Assembly (NCBI GenBank): GCA_030637925.1
Contig: DAOWFR010000070.1
Span: 1-17,367 of the forward strand
DNA from: Methanobacteriota archaeon
Lineage (GTDB): Archaea; Nanobdellota; Nanobdellia; Woesearchaeales; SM23-78
DNA: 17,367 nt
Direction: 5' to 3'
The notes under the pieces were generated by a model. The model made no database searches and was not told the origin of the DNA. It worked only from the letters and a program-made list of their open reading frames with translations. Positions within the stretch are counted from its first letter, which is position 1; every line of letters begins with the position of its first letter. Of this stretch, positions 1-7,434 are shown piece by piece. The position numbers and the translations under genes are program-made.

Positions 1-1
1 G

Positions 2-523
2 GATGCTGACTGCTTTATGTTCCAGGCTCCAAAGTTGGTAAAAAACTTAACTATTAGTGGTAAAAGAAAAAAGCCTGGTGCTTATGCTTATGAAGAATTA
101 ATGCCTGAAATAATTTCTTTAAAAGATATTCTTAAAGAATTAAATATTAGTCAGGAGCAATTAATTATTCTTGGTATTCTTGTAGGAACTGATTATAATG
201 TTGGCGGTATTAAGGGTATTGGACCTAAAAAAGCTCTTGCACTAATAGAAAAATACAAGCATGATTATAATGCCTTGTTTAAAGAAGTGAAATGGAATGA
301 TTTTTTTGACTTCTCATGGGAAAAAGTTTTTAACTTAATCAAAAACATGAAAGTTACTGATAAGTACAAATTAGAATGGGAAGGTATTGATAAGGATAAA
401 GTTATTAAGGTTCTTGTTGATGAGCATGATTTTAACAGAGAAAGAGTTGAGAAGAGTCTTGAAAGACTTAAAGAAAGCACAGACAAAACTCAGAAAGGAC
501 TTGGAGAATATTTTAAAAAATAG
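2..523 (+). CDS. fen: Flap endonuclease 1 (FEN1), C-terminal part, cut by window start
   Basis: The reading frame is open from base 2, so the 5' part lies outside the window. FEN1 is a structure-specific nuclease that removes 5' flaps during Okazaki-fragment maturation and repair. The visible part opens with DADC, matching the paired metal-binding aspartates of the family, followed by FQAPKLVKNL. It continues with GTDYNVGGIKGIGPKKA, which holds another catalytic-site aspartate and the helix-hairpin-helix DNA-binding loop. The extreme C-terminus QKGLGEYF fits the PCNA-interaction consensus Q-x-x-L-x-x-aromatic-aromatic, so the enzyme is probably recruited by the sliding clamp. The clamp loader subunit lies further along the window at 10868. 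The methionine at base 17 is internal and not a start. Confidence 0.93.
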   Translation, partial: DADCFMFQAPKLVKNLTISGKRKKPGAYAYEELMPEIISLKDILKELNISQEQLIILGILVGTDYNVGGIKGIGPKKALALIEKYKHDYNALFKEVKWNDFFDFSWEKVFNLIKNMKVTDKYKLEWEGIDKDKVIKVLVDEHDFNRERVEKSLERLKESTDKTQKGLGEYFKK

Positions 524-527
524 AAAA

Positions 528-535
528 TTATAAAA
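528..535 (+). promoter_or_regulatory. TATA box of permease gene
   Basis: TTATAAAA lies 24 nt before the permease ATG and directly after the FEN1 stop. This is the spacing expected for a leaderless archaeal transcript. No Shine-Dalgarno sequence precedes the ATG. Confidence 0.55.
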
Positions 536-558
536 GCTCATTTCCTAATTTCTCTGTT

Positions 559-1680
559 ATGCGAAAAAAGAGGTTGTTTAGAGCAATAGCTACTCTGGTA
601 GGGTGTGTTATTGGGGCAGGTATTCTGGGTATTCCTTATGTTGTTGCAAAAGCAGGTTTTATCACAGGGCTTGTTAATATCATTGGTATTGGGCTTATTC
701 TCTTATTAATTCATCTCTACCTTGGAGAGGTTGTTCTTAGGACCAAGGGTAATCATCAGCTAACTGGTTATGCAGAAAAATATACTGGTAAAATAGGAAA
801 GTATTTCATGTTTATCAGCATGATTATTGGGATTTATGGAGCTATTATTGCTTATACTATGGGTGGAGGAGAGGCTCTTGCAAGCATTCTTGGCTGGAAC
901 TCATTATTAGGCAGTATAATTTTCTTTGGAGTGCTGGCCTGGCTTGTTTATATTGGGTTAAATGCTATTGAAAAGTCAGAAGCCTTTGTAATACCAATAG
1001 TTATTATTATTGTTCTCTTAATATTCTTCTTAGCACTTCCAAGAATTAATCTAATTAATTTGTCAGGATTTAGTTTTTCAAAAATACTTATTCCTTACGG
1101 TGTTGTGCTCTTTGCCTTTCTAGGAACCGCTGCTATTCCAGAGATGAAAGAAGAGCTTGTAAAGTATAAAAAGGATTTGAAAAAAGCAGTAATCATAGGC
1201 AGTCTAATCCCATTAGTCATATATATTCTCTTTGCTATTTCTATTGTTGGAGTCCTTGGAGTTAATACTCATGAAATAGGTGCTCTTGGCTTAGCAGCTA
1301 TTCTTGGAAACAAAATGGTTTTCATAGGCGCATTATTCGCCTTGCTTGCCATGGCAACTTCTTTTCTTGCATTAGGTCTTGCTCTGAAAGAATTATTCTG
1401 GTATGATTATGGCCTTAGAAAGAATACTTCCTGGCTCTTGGCATGCTTTGTACCATTCTTGTTATTCTTGTTATTAAGGAATATTGTGAGCTTCATAACA
1501 GTACTTAATATTACTGGGGTAATCACAGGAGCAATTATTGGCATTCTGATTGTATTAATGGCTTTGAATGCAAAGAAGAAGAGTGAGAGAAAACCAGAGT
1601 TCAGTATTTACATTAACAATTCCATTGCCTTCATACTAATTGTATTATTTATTATTGGAGCTATTAATCTTTTAGTCTGA
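559..1680 (+). CDS. Amino-acid permease, AAAP/HAAAP-like (APC superfamily)
   Basis: A 373-residue polytopic membrane protein with about eleven hydrophobic segments. It is probably a secondary transporter importing amino acids. The first membrane segment carries GCVIGAGILGIPYV, the broken-helix glycine motif of the amino acid/auxin permease and aromatic amino-acid permease families (compare TyrP/Mtr and SLC38 proteins). A second conserved-looking stretch is FAFLGTAAIPEMKEEL near residues 188-203, as in that group. Length fits the prokaryotic members. The substrate cannot be read from the sequence. It has its own TATA box and sits 35 bp after FEN1. The nearby peptidases at 2715-7342 would provide or use the same amino-acid pool, which is inference. 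Confidence 0.82.
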   Translation: MRKKRLFRAIATLVGCVIGAGILGIPYVVAKAGFITGLVNIIGIGLILLLIHLYLGEVVLRTKGNHQLTGYAEKYTGKIGKYFMFISMIIGIYGAIIAYTMGGGEALASILGWNSLLGSIIFFGVLAWLVYIGLNAIEKSEAFVIPIVIIIVLLIFFLALPRINLINLSGFSFSKILIPYGVVLFAFLGTAAIPEMKEELVKYKKDLKKAVIIGSLIPLVIYILFAISIVGVLGVNTHEIGALGLAAILGNKMVFIGALFALLAMATSFLALGLALKELFWYDYGLRKNTSWLLACFVPFLLFLLLRNIVSFITVLNITGVITGAIIGILIVLMALNAKKKSERKPEFSIYINNSIAFILIVLFIIGAINLLV

Positions 1681-1692
1681 GTTATCTAAACA

Positions 1693-1700
1693 TTTAAAAA
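1693..1700 (+). promoter_or_regulatory. TATA box of trm5
   Basis: TTTAAAAA lies 23 nt before the Trm5 ATG, within the 43-bp gap after the permease stop. The position fits a leaderless transcript. Confidence 0.4.
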
Positions 1701-1723
1701 CAATCAGTTCTTCAAAGAAGTAT

Positions 1724-2728
1724 ATGCTCTGCATAAAGGTTCCTGTTAAAGAAGCTGAGAAAGTAAAAAAGGAATTAATGAATAAAGATTTGTTTGATAA
1801 AGAGCACTATATTAAGAAGGACAAGGAGTTTATTTATTTTCCTGCCAGGAAAAGGTTTAAGACTAAGTATAAATTTGTTCATAAGATTCTGAAAAAAAAG
1901 AAACCAAGAACAGACTTAAAAGGTTCTCTTGTCAAGAAATTAAATAAAAAAGATTTAGAGGTCCTGCGGACATCAATGGATGTTATTGGGGATATTGCTA
2001 TTCTTGAAATTCCAAAAGAACTTGAAAAAAAAGAAAAGCTAATAGCAAAAGAAGTATTAAGAGCTAATAAGAGCATTAAGACTGTATTAAAGAAAGGCAA
2101 ACATGAAGGTGTTTTCAGAACCCAGAAACTAGAGCATCTTGCAGGAGAAAAGACCAAGGAAGCAGTTTACAAGGAAAACAATGTAACTCTAAAGCTGGAT
2201 GTTGAGCAGGTATACTTTTCCCCAAGATTAGGTAATGAGAGAAAAAGGGTTTATAAAACAGTTAAAAAAGGAGAAGATATTCTTGTGATGTTCTCAGGTT
2301 GCAGTCCATACACATGTGTAATTGCAAAAAACACAAAAGCAAAACATGTTACAGGAGTTGAAATAAATCCAGAAGCACATAACTATGCATTACAGAATGT
2401 TTTAATTAACAAACTGAACAACACAAGTGTTTTTCTCGGAGATGTAAGAAACATTGTTCCTAGGCTTAATAAAAAATATGATAGGATAATTATGCCCTTG
2501 CCAAAGTCAGCAGCAGACTACCTTGATGTTGCTCTGAAAGCAAGCAAAAAAGGAACTATTATTCATTTCTATGATTTCCAGAAAGAAACTGAAACAAATA
2601 AGAGTGTTGAAAAGATAAAAAAAGCATGCAAAACTGCAAAAAAGAAGTGCAGAATCTTAAAAATAGTTAAATGCGGTCAGCACGCACCAAGAGAGTTCAG
2701 GATATGTGTTGAGTTTAAGGTGGTGTGA
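1724..2728 (+). CDS. trm5: tRNA (guanine37-N1)-methyltransferase Trm5
   Basis: A class I SAM-dependent methyltransferase that makes m1G37 next to the anticodon and so protects the reading frame. Its 334 residues match family length. An N-terminal domain leads into VYFSPRLGNER (about 163-173), the family's entry to the catalytic domain. The SAM site follows: glycine-rich MFSGCSP (189-195), acidic GVEINPEA (about 211-218), FLGD (237-240), then the substrate-site motif IIMPLPKSAADYLD (255-268), equivalent to the family's N-L-P motif. Glycine-rich motif I is atypical, with Cys and Ser where most Trm5 proteins have G-V-G-P-F. The 3' end overlaps the convergent C15 peptidase gene by 14 bp. The start is the first ATG after a well-placed TATA box. 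Confidence 0.9.
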   Translation: MLCIKVPVKEAEKVKKELMNKDLFDKEHYIKKDKEFIYFPARKRFKTKYKFVHKILKKKKPRTDLKGSLVKKLNKKDLEVLRTSMDVIGDIAILEIPKELEKKEKLIAKEVLRANKSIKTVLKKGKHEGVFRTQKLEHLAGEKTKEAVYKENNVTLKLDVEQVYFSPRLGNERKRVYKTVKKGEDILVMFSGCSPYTCVIAKNTKAKHVTGVEINPEAHNYALQNVLINKLNNTSVFLGDVRNIVPRLNKKYDRIIMPLPKSAADYLDVALKASKKGTIIHFYDFQKETETNKSVEKIKKACKTAKKKCRILKIVKCGQHAPREFRICVEFKVV

Positions 2729-3218
2729 AGCTGTCAAGCTTATTCTCAACAAACTTAACTGCTTTATCTAAGTTATAATTATAAGGAAAATGAATAAAAG
2801 CAAATTTAATGTTTTTCTTCTTGTAACAATCAGAAATAACATACATAGAAAAATTACAAACATATTCTCCTGCATTATAAGAAATCCACGAATTCTTATC
2901 TTTTTTTAATTTTAAATTTACAAAATTATATTCTGGTTTGTTCTTAAAACTAATTTTAGGTTTTTCTTTCTTAGTGTGTCTTTTAAGATTTACAGCTTTT
3001 CTCTCGATTCTTATCTTTTTACCTCCAGGGTACTGGCCTAAACCAAGAATTATATCGGGATTTAATTTTTTAATTCTATTTACGAAGGTTTTCTTTTCAA
3101 AGCTAACAGGAAAAACTATTTTCACAATACCTCTTCTTCTGATTTTCCTTAGAATCTTCTCACTGATATTTTGCTTCCATTTTTTATATGGCTTAAAACC
3201 ATAAATTAAGAGCTTCAT
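2715..3218 (-). CDS. pcp: Pyroglutamyl-peptidase-like protein (peptidase C15)
   Basis: Cysteine peptidases of family C15 remove N-terminal pyroglutamate from peptides. All three catalytic positions are visible: Glu72 in KIRIERKAVN, Cys121 in NAGEYVCNFSMY, and His143 in FIHFPY. Each sits in its usual context (VERVAIN, AGTFVCN, FIHVP in classical enzymes). The N-terminal GFKPY replaces the usual GF-x-PF. At 167 residues it is shorter than the usual 200-215 and very lysine-rich, so it is a divergent, trimmed member. It is the first of four minus-strand peptide-degradation genes and overlaps trm5 tail to tail. Activity looks intact from the triad, but the substrate is inferred. Confidence 0.78.
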   Translation of the reverse strand: MKLLIYGFKPYKKWKQNISEKILRKIRRRGIVKIVFPVSFEKKTFVNRIKKLNPDIILGLGQYPGGKKIRIERKAVNLKRHTKKEKPKISFKNKPEYNFVNLKLKKDKNSWISYNAGEYVCNFSMYVISDCYKKKNIKFAFIHFPYNYNLDKAVKFVENKLDSFTPP

Positions 3219-3240
3219 GAGAATAATTAATCTTTTATAG

Positions 3241-3248
3241 TATATAAA
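3241..3248 (-). promoter_or_regulatory. TATA box of C15 peptidase gene
   Basis: TTTATATA on the minus strand, 22 nt before the ATG at 3218. No Shine-Dalgarno is seen, consistent with a leaderless transcript. Confidence 0.55.
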
Positions 3249-3265
3249 TTTTTAGAACAAAAAGC

Positions 3266-4402
3266 TCAACCAAACATTCTTATGAACTCATCACCTTCTG
3301 TTTCTTCCCTCTTAATCTTATCTATTGCGCACAAGAAGTCATGATGATTCACTTTAGTTCTGTTATTCCTAATAGCAAAGTATCCTGCTTCTGTGCACGC
3401 AGCCTTTACTTCTGCTCCTGAAAAGCCTTTCATCTTTTTAAGAAGAGAATCCTTTTTTATCTTCCTGTCAAGAGTCATGTCCTTGTTGTGTATCTTAAAA
3501 ATCTCTTTTAAACCTTTATCATTGGGTATTGGAACTTCTATTAACCTATCAAGTCTTCCTGGTCTTATAACTGCTGGGTCAAGAATATCCATCCTGTTAG
3601 TGCAACCAATAATCTTCACATTAGCCAGGGGCTTGAAACCATCAATCTCTGCTAAGAACTGCATAAAGGTTCTTTGTACTTCTCTTTCACCACTGGTACC
3701 AATGTCCATTCTTTTAGCTGCAATAGCATCTAGTTCATCAATGAATACAATGCTTGGAGCTTTTTGCCTTGCAAGATTAAATATTTCTTTTACAAGTTTT
3801 GCTCCTTCTCCAATGAATTTCTGCACTAGTTCTGAACCAACAATCTCAATAAAGGTACTCTTTGTAGAACTAGCAACTGCTTTTGCAAGCAAGGTTTTAC
3901 CAGTTCCTGAAGGTCCATGAAGCAGGATTCCTTTGGGAGGCTGGATACCTACTTTTCTGAAAAGCCCAGGGTTCTTTAAAGGCAGCTCTATGACCTCTTT
4001 TATTTCTTGTACCTGAGTGTCAAGTCCTCCTACCTCACACCATTTCTTGTCTGGCTTCTCCATTATAACAAATTTTTCAACATTAAAATGCTTTGAGGAA
4101 ACAACCTTCTCAATAATCGTGAGATTCCTCTGCTCTACAAGAACAGTTTCACCAGGAACAATATTCTTTGCCTCACTTGAAACTTGTACCATGAACTTGT
4201 TACCGTTTGGAAGAGTAATGATAGCATTATCTTTAAAAACATCACCAACCTCTGCCACCATCAAGGCGGGGCTTCTGTAGCGCTCAAGCTCTTCTCTTAA
4301 CTGAGACAAAGTTTCTCTGAGAAGTCTGTTCTCTTCTTCAAGTTCATTAGATGAAGTGGTATAAGAAAAAACAGAACTTTTAAGACCTCCTCTACTCACC
4401 AT
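3266..4402 (-). CDS. pan: Proteasome-activating nucleotidase (PAN), AAA ATPase
   Basis: PAN is a hexameric ATPase that unfolds proteins and feeds them into the 20S proteasome. The 378 residues show the family order. A predicted coiled coil spans about 18-43. An OB-fold follows (about 46-100), then one AAA module with Walker A GPSGTGKT (163-170), pore loop KFIGEG (195-200), Walker B IVFIDELD (218-225), sensor CTNR with Asn269, arginine fingers Arg280 and Arg283, and a C-terminal lid with GFSGAEVKAACTEAG (326-340). Two oddities are visible. Walker A has Ser where Pro is near-universal. The protein ends in M-F-G, a phenylalanine variant of the hydrophobic-Tyr-X tail that docks PAN on the proteasome. 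It is somewhat shorter than typical PAN (about 400-430). It has its own TATA box. Confidence 0.92.
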   Translation of the reverse strand: MVSRGGLKSSVFSYTTSSNELEEENRLLRETLSQLREELERYRSPALMVAEVGDVFKDNAIITLPNGNKFMVQVSSEAKNIVPGETVLVEQRNLTIIEKVVSSKHFNVEKFVIMEKPDKKWCEVGGLDTQVQEIKEVIELPLKNPGLFRKVGIQPPKGILLHGPSGTGKTLLAKAVASSTKSTFIEIVGSELVQKFIGEGAKLVKEIFNLARQKAPSIVFIDELDAIAAKRMDIGTSGEREVQRTFMQFLAEIDGFKPLANVKIIGCTNRMDILDPAVIRPGRLDRLIEVPIPNDKGLKEIFKIHNKDMTLDRKIKKDSLLKKMKGFSGAEVKAACTEAGYFAIRNNRTKVNHHDFLCAIDKIKREETEGDEFIRMFG

Positions 4403-4425
4403 GACAAATGCGAAATCAATAATTC

Positions 4426-4433
4426 TTTATAAA
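4426..4433 (-). promoter_or_regulatory. TATA box of pan
   Basis: TTTATAAA, 23 nt before the ATG at 4402 and with no Shine-Dalgarno. It indicates a leaderless mRNA and an independent promoter after the aminopeptidase gene. Confidence 0.55.
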
Positions 4434-4443
4434 ACTTACTGTT

Positions 4444-4494
4444 AAAAAAATCGTCTGAAAAGCAAAAAAATCGACGAGAAAATTCAGAAAAAAA
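4444..4494 (-). terminator. Triple T-tract terminator after the M29 gene
   Basis: On the minus strand, downstream of the M29 stop, there are three separate runs of seven T (forward A runs at 4488-4494, 4464-4470 and 4444-4450). The latter two are each preceded by CGA. Oligo-T tracts are the usual intrinsic terminators in archaea. The position just before the pan TATA box supports transcription insulation. Confidence 0.5.
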
Positions 4495-4513
4495 TTATTT
4501 AAAAATGAAAAAA

Positions 4514-6268
4514 TCACACTACTAGTTTACCTTTTTTCATCATCCAAAGTTTGTTTTTGCCTTTTAAACCATAAATATCAAGTTTTTGCTCTTTTGCATT
4601 AATTACAACATCATAATGATAAACAGTTGCCCTGTCATCCTCAAAACCAGAGCCAAGAGCAATATGAATCATGCCTGCAATCTTCTCATTAACAATCAGA
4701 TAATTACATAGTCTTGCTTTGGGGTTGGTGTTAATTGCAAATTCTCCGATTTTATTAAAATTATCTTTTTTCATCTTAATAATGTTCTTAGGTAATGCTT
4801 TGTGTTTCTCTTGTTTTAATAATACTTTCATTGCTTCTTTCTTTTTTTCACTAATCTTTTTAATAATATTTTTAGGTCCTTTTATTACCTTATAACCTTT
4901 TTCATTGCACTTGATAACAATAGGATTTTTTGAACTTAATACATAACTCTTATCAACATTAATAACAACATCACCATAGAAAACTCCTTTCATGAATTCT
5001 GGTGTTATAAACATTTCTCCTCCAGGAAGGTTAGCATAAGTACCTGCCTTTATACCTTTTTTCAAATAGTAAGGGTCTAGCTTGTTTCTTATCTCAATAT
5101 CAGAGCCAAGAGGAAGTCTTCTCTTACTTTTTTTTCCAACAACACTTATCTCTAATTTTGTTTTTTCAGAATCAACAATTATTTTATCAGATTTATTGAC
5201 CAATCTAATGAGTGCATCGTCTTTTCTCTTCATCCCCAACCAATTAATCTTACAGCTCTCAATAAAAATGTTTATTGGCAGGGTATCTGTAAATCCTATT
5301 CTGCAAAGAGGAGCTCTGCTATCTATTTTTGTCTGGGGAAACCATGGCAATTGATAGATTATTCCTCCAGGAGAATCCCATCTTGACTTCTTGTTAGGAG
5401 TAGGATAGCCAATTGTTTCTCCAAAAACATGTTTTCCTGGAAAGCCTTCTCCTTTGATAAAGAAAGCAGCTGTATTAGTTTCAAACCTATTAAGTTTTAA
5501 AAGAACAGATAATTTTTTATATTTCTTAAAGATTGGTTCATTAATATTTTTTTCTAACTCGCATCCAAGCAGAGTAGATGCTAATTCACTTGTTCTTTCA
5601 CTTTCCTCTAACATTGTTTTTCTAGAAGGATAAGCACCAAGAGTCTTTTTTTTACCAGGGCAAGTAATAAACATGGCTCTTGTGATAACATAAGAATCAA
5701 GATAATCCTCCAAAGGATACTCGATATCCTTTGCTTTTCTTATTAAGTCAAAACCTATTCCAACTTTTTCAGATTTTTTAAGATTATAAACCTGATTCCA
5801 GATAATTCTTGAAGTTGCTAAAAGCTCGTTCCACTTATACTTCTTAAACCATTCAGGCTTAAAACTCATTCTAAAGCCTTTATTAGTCATGAACTCCTTG
5901 TTACTAGCATGTACAAAGACTTCTGGTCTTTTGAAAATCTTTTTAAACTCTCCTTTTGCTTTCTTATCAACAGCTTGAATAAAGTCTTTTAAAGCAATAG
6001 TGAATTTATTCTTAACACCTTTTTTTAAGTCATCAAAAACATTCCATACATCAATTAAAGCATCCAAGGCCTTTGATGTTTTATCAATAACCCTAACAGC
6101 AATGTCACAATTAAGATTAGAAGCAGCCCTGCTAAGAGGAGCAACTGAGAAGAAAGCTTTTTCATTCCTTACATCAAGAACTACAAAAACATTTTTTCCC
6201 TTAAACTTTTTTAAAAACTTTTCATAATACTTAACTGCATTGTTAAAAGCCTTAAGATTATACTTCAT
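4514..6268 (-). CDS. Long M29-family (aminopeptidase T-like) metallopeptidase
   Basis: The C-terminal third matches the thermophilic aminopeptidase family M29, which removes N-terminal residues using a two-metal centre. The expected ligands appear in order: Glu418 in LPGGEMFITPE, Glu509 in IGEFAINTNP, His535 in MIHIALG, and His551/Asp553 in YHYDVVIN. Family members are usually about 370-415 residues, but this protein has 584, with about 200 extra residues before or within the N-terminal domain. At the position seven residues after His535, where I recall a conserved Tyr in M29, this protein has Phe542. The C-terminal pair HYD lies closer to His535 than usual. It is probably an aminopeptidase of a divergent subgroup. 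It lies 42 bp after the M24 gene, with its own weak TATA box. Confidence 0.75.
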   Translation of the reverse strand: MKYNLKAFNNAVKYYEKFLKKFKGKNVFVVLDVRNEKAFFSVAPLSRAASNLNCDIAVRVIDKTSKALDALIDVWNVFDDLKKGVKNKFTIALKDFIQAVDKKAKGEFKKIFKRPEVFVHASNKEFMTNKGFRMSFKPEWFKKYKWNELLATSRIIWNQVYNLKKSEKVGIGFDLIRKAKDIEYPLEDYLDSYVITRAMFITCPGKKKTLGAYPSRKTMLEESERTSELASTLLGCELEKNINEPIFKKYKKLSVLLKLNRFETNTAAFFIKGEGFPGKHVFGETIGYPTPNKKSRWDSPGGIIYQLPWFPQTKIDSRAPLCRIGFTDTLPINIFIESCKINWLGMKRKDDALIRLVNKSDKIIVDSEKTKLEISVVGKKSKRRLPLGSDIEIRNKLDPYYLKKGIKAGTYANLPGGEMFITPEFMKGVFYGDVVINVDKSYVLSSKNPIVIKCNEKGYKVIKGPKNIIKKISEKKKEAMKVLLKQEKHKALPKNIIKMKKDNFNKIGEFAINTNPKARLCNYLIVNEKIAGMIHIALGSGFEDDRATVYHYDVVINAKEQKLDIYGLKGKNKLWMMKKGKLVV

Positions 6269-6292
6269 TAGAAGGAAAATACTGGAAAATGC

Positions 6293-6300
6293 TTAATAAA
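6293..6300 (-). promoter_or_regulatory. Weak TATA box of M29 gene
   Basis: TTTATTAA on the minus strand, 24 nt before the ATG at 6268, inside the 42-bp gap after the M24 gene. The match is weak but the position fits the leaderless pattern seen elsewhere in the window. Confidence 0.35.
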
Positions 6301-6310
6301 GGTTGTGGTT

Positions 6311-7342
6311 TTATTTTAATTTTACACAAATCAACTTCTTTGTGCTCTCGGTAAGAACTTCTTTATTATTTCCTAGATAAATATCATCCTCTATTCTTAT
6401 GCCAATTCCTATTTTTTTATTATAATAACCAGGTTCTATTGTGAAAACACTTCCTTTGGTTAGAACATCCTTTGATTTTAAGCTAAGATTGGGTTTTTCA
6501 TGAATCTCAACCCCAATCCCATGTCCAAGACCATGCACAAAATATTTTTTATCTTTATCAAAGAGTTTTAACGAATAATCATAGAGTTTTCCTGCTCTTA
6601 AACCAATTTTTACTTTTTCAATACATTTTTCTTGGATATCTTTAATTTTTTCATAAAGCTCTTTTTCTTTTTTACTTGGCTTACCAACATAAACAGTTCT
6701 GGTCATATCTGACATATAACCCTTATATTTAATACCAAAATCAATGATTAAGAAGCCTTTTCTTAGCTTTGAACTAGGCTTATGATGAGCAACAACAGCA
6801 TTCTTAGCATTAGCTATTATTGGTTCAAAAGCAATCTCTGCTCCTAGCTCTAAAGCCTTAATCTTGATGTATTTTACAATATCTGCTTCTGTCTTAAACT
6901 TAAAATTATTAATAATGCTCTTAAAAATTTTATCTGTTATTCTGCAAGCCTTCTTAATTCTATTAATCTCTTCTTTTGTCTTGTTTTGTCTTAAGTCTTC
7001 TAAAAACTTGCTTGCATCTCTTGTCTTGAAATGATTTCTAAGAAAGTTTTTTTGTCTGACTAAAAGATTTTGATTATCAATCCCAACTCTTTTTATTTTT
7101 TGTTTTTTGATAAAAGCCTTGAAATCCTTTTTAAAGTCCTTCCACTGCACCACTCTAAAGTCTTTGATTCTTGGCCTGTACAGTTGAGAAAGGAATAACA
7201 AATTATTTTTCTTGGTTATCAGCATTATTCCATGCTCAAAATCACTCCCAACAAAATACTTGAAATTAGGGTCTTTATTAAATAAAACAATTGCATCAAG
7301 CTTTTTTGCTTGCAAATAATTCTTTACTTGCAGGAGTCTCAT
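6311..7342 (-). CDS. Xaa-Pro aminopeptidase/dipeptidase (M24B)
   Basis: A 343-residue pita-bread-fold metallopeptidase that cleaves the bond before proline. The five metal ligands are present: Asp201 in IIDFGIKYKGY, Asp212 in SDMTRTVYVG, His274 in HGLGHGIG, Glu303 in FTIEPGYY, and Glu318 in GIRIEDD. A non-catalytic N-terminal creatinase-like domain occupies about residues 1-118. Length and motif order fit archaeal PepQ-type proteins. Whether it prefers dipeptides or longer peptides cannot be told. It is the first of four co-directional proteolysis genes. It diverges from the Cas4-like gene across a 92-bp intergenic region holding a TATA box for each. Confidence 0.92.
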   Translation of the reverse strand: MRLLQVKNYLQAKKLDAIVLFNKDPNFKYFVGSDFEHGIMLITKKNNLLFLSQLYRPRIKDFRVVQWKDFKKDFKAFIKKQKIKRVGIDNQNLLVRQKNFLRNHFKTRDASKFLEDLRQNKTKEEINRIKKACRITDKIFKSIINNFKFKTEADIVKYIKIKALELGAEIAFEPIIANAKNAVVAHHKPSSKLRKGFLIIDFGIKYKGYMSDMTRTVYVGKPSKKEKELYEKIKDIQEKCIEKVKIGLRAGKLYDYSLKLFDKDKKYFVHGLGHGIGVEIHEKPNLSLKSKDVLTKGSVFTIEPGYYNKKIGIGIRIEDDIYLGNNKEVLTESTKKLICVKLK

Positions 7343-7365
7343 AGAAGGAAGGGGTTTTTAGTAGT

Positions 7366-7373
7366 ATTTAAAT
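7366..7373 (-). promoter_or_regulatory. TATA box of M24 peptidase gene
   Basis: ATTTAAAT, 23 nt before the ATG at 7342 in the divergent intergenic region. It suggests a leaderless transcript. Confidence 0.4.
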
Positions 7374-7404
7374 TTTATCAGCACTGGACACCTCATCGTA
7401 AGAC

Positions 7405-7411
7405 TTATAAA
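7405..7411 (+). promoter_or_regulatory. TATA box of Cas4-like gene
   Basis: TTATAAA, 23 nt before the ATG at 7435. No Shine-Dalgarno is present. It lies back to back with the M24 promoter. Confidence 0.5.
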
Positions 7412-7434
7412 CAGTAAATCAGTTTTCTTCTTAC

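Noticed and set aside
3393..3920. Open frame of 175 codons opposite pan
   Set aside because: It is a shadow of a strongly conserved gene. The composition is not protein-like for any family and it has no promoter or ribosome-binding site. The other frames antisense to clear genes were dropped for the same reason.
4451..4486. Interleaved short inverted repeats (TCGTC/GACGA and TGAA/TTCA) as a pseudoknot RNA
   Set aside because: The stems are only 4-5 bp with almost no first loop. The T7 tracts explain the region better as a terminator.
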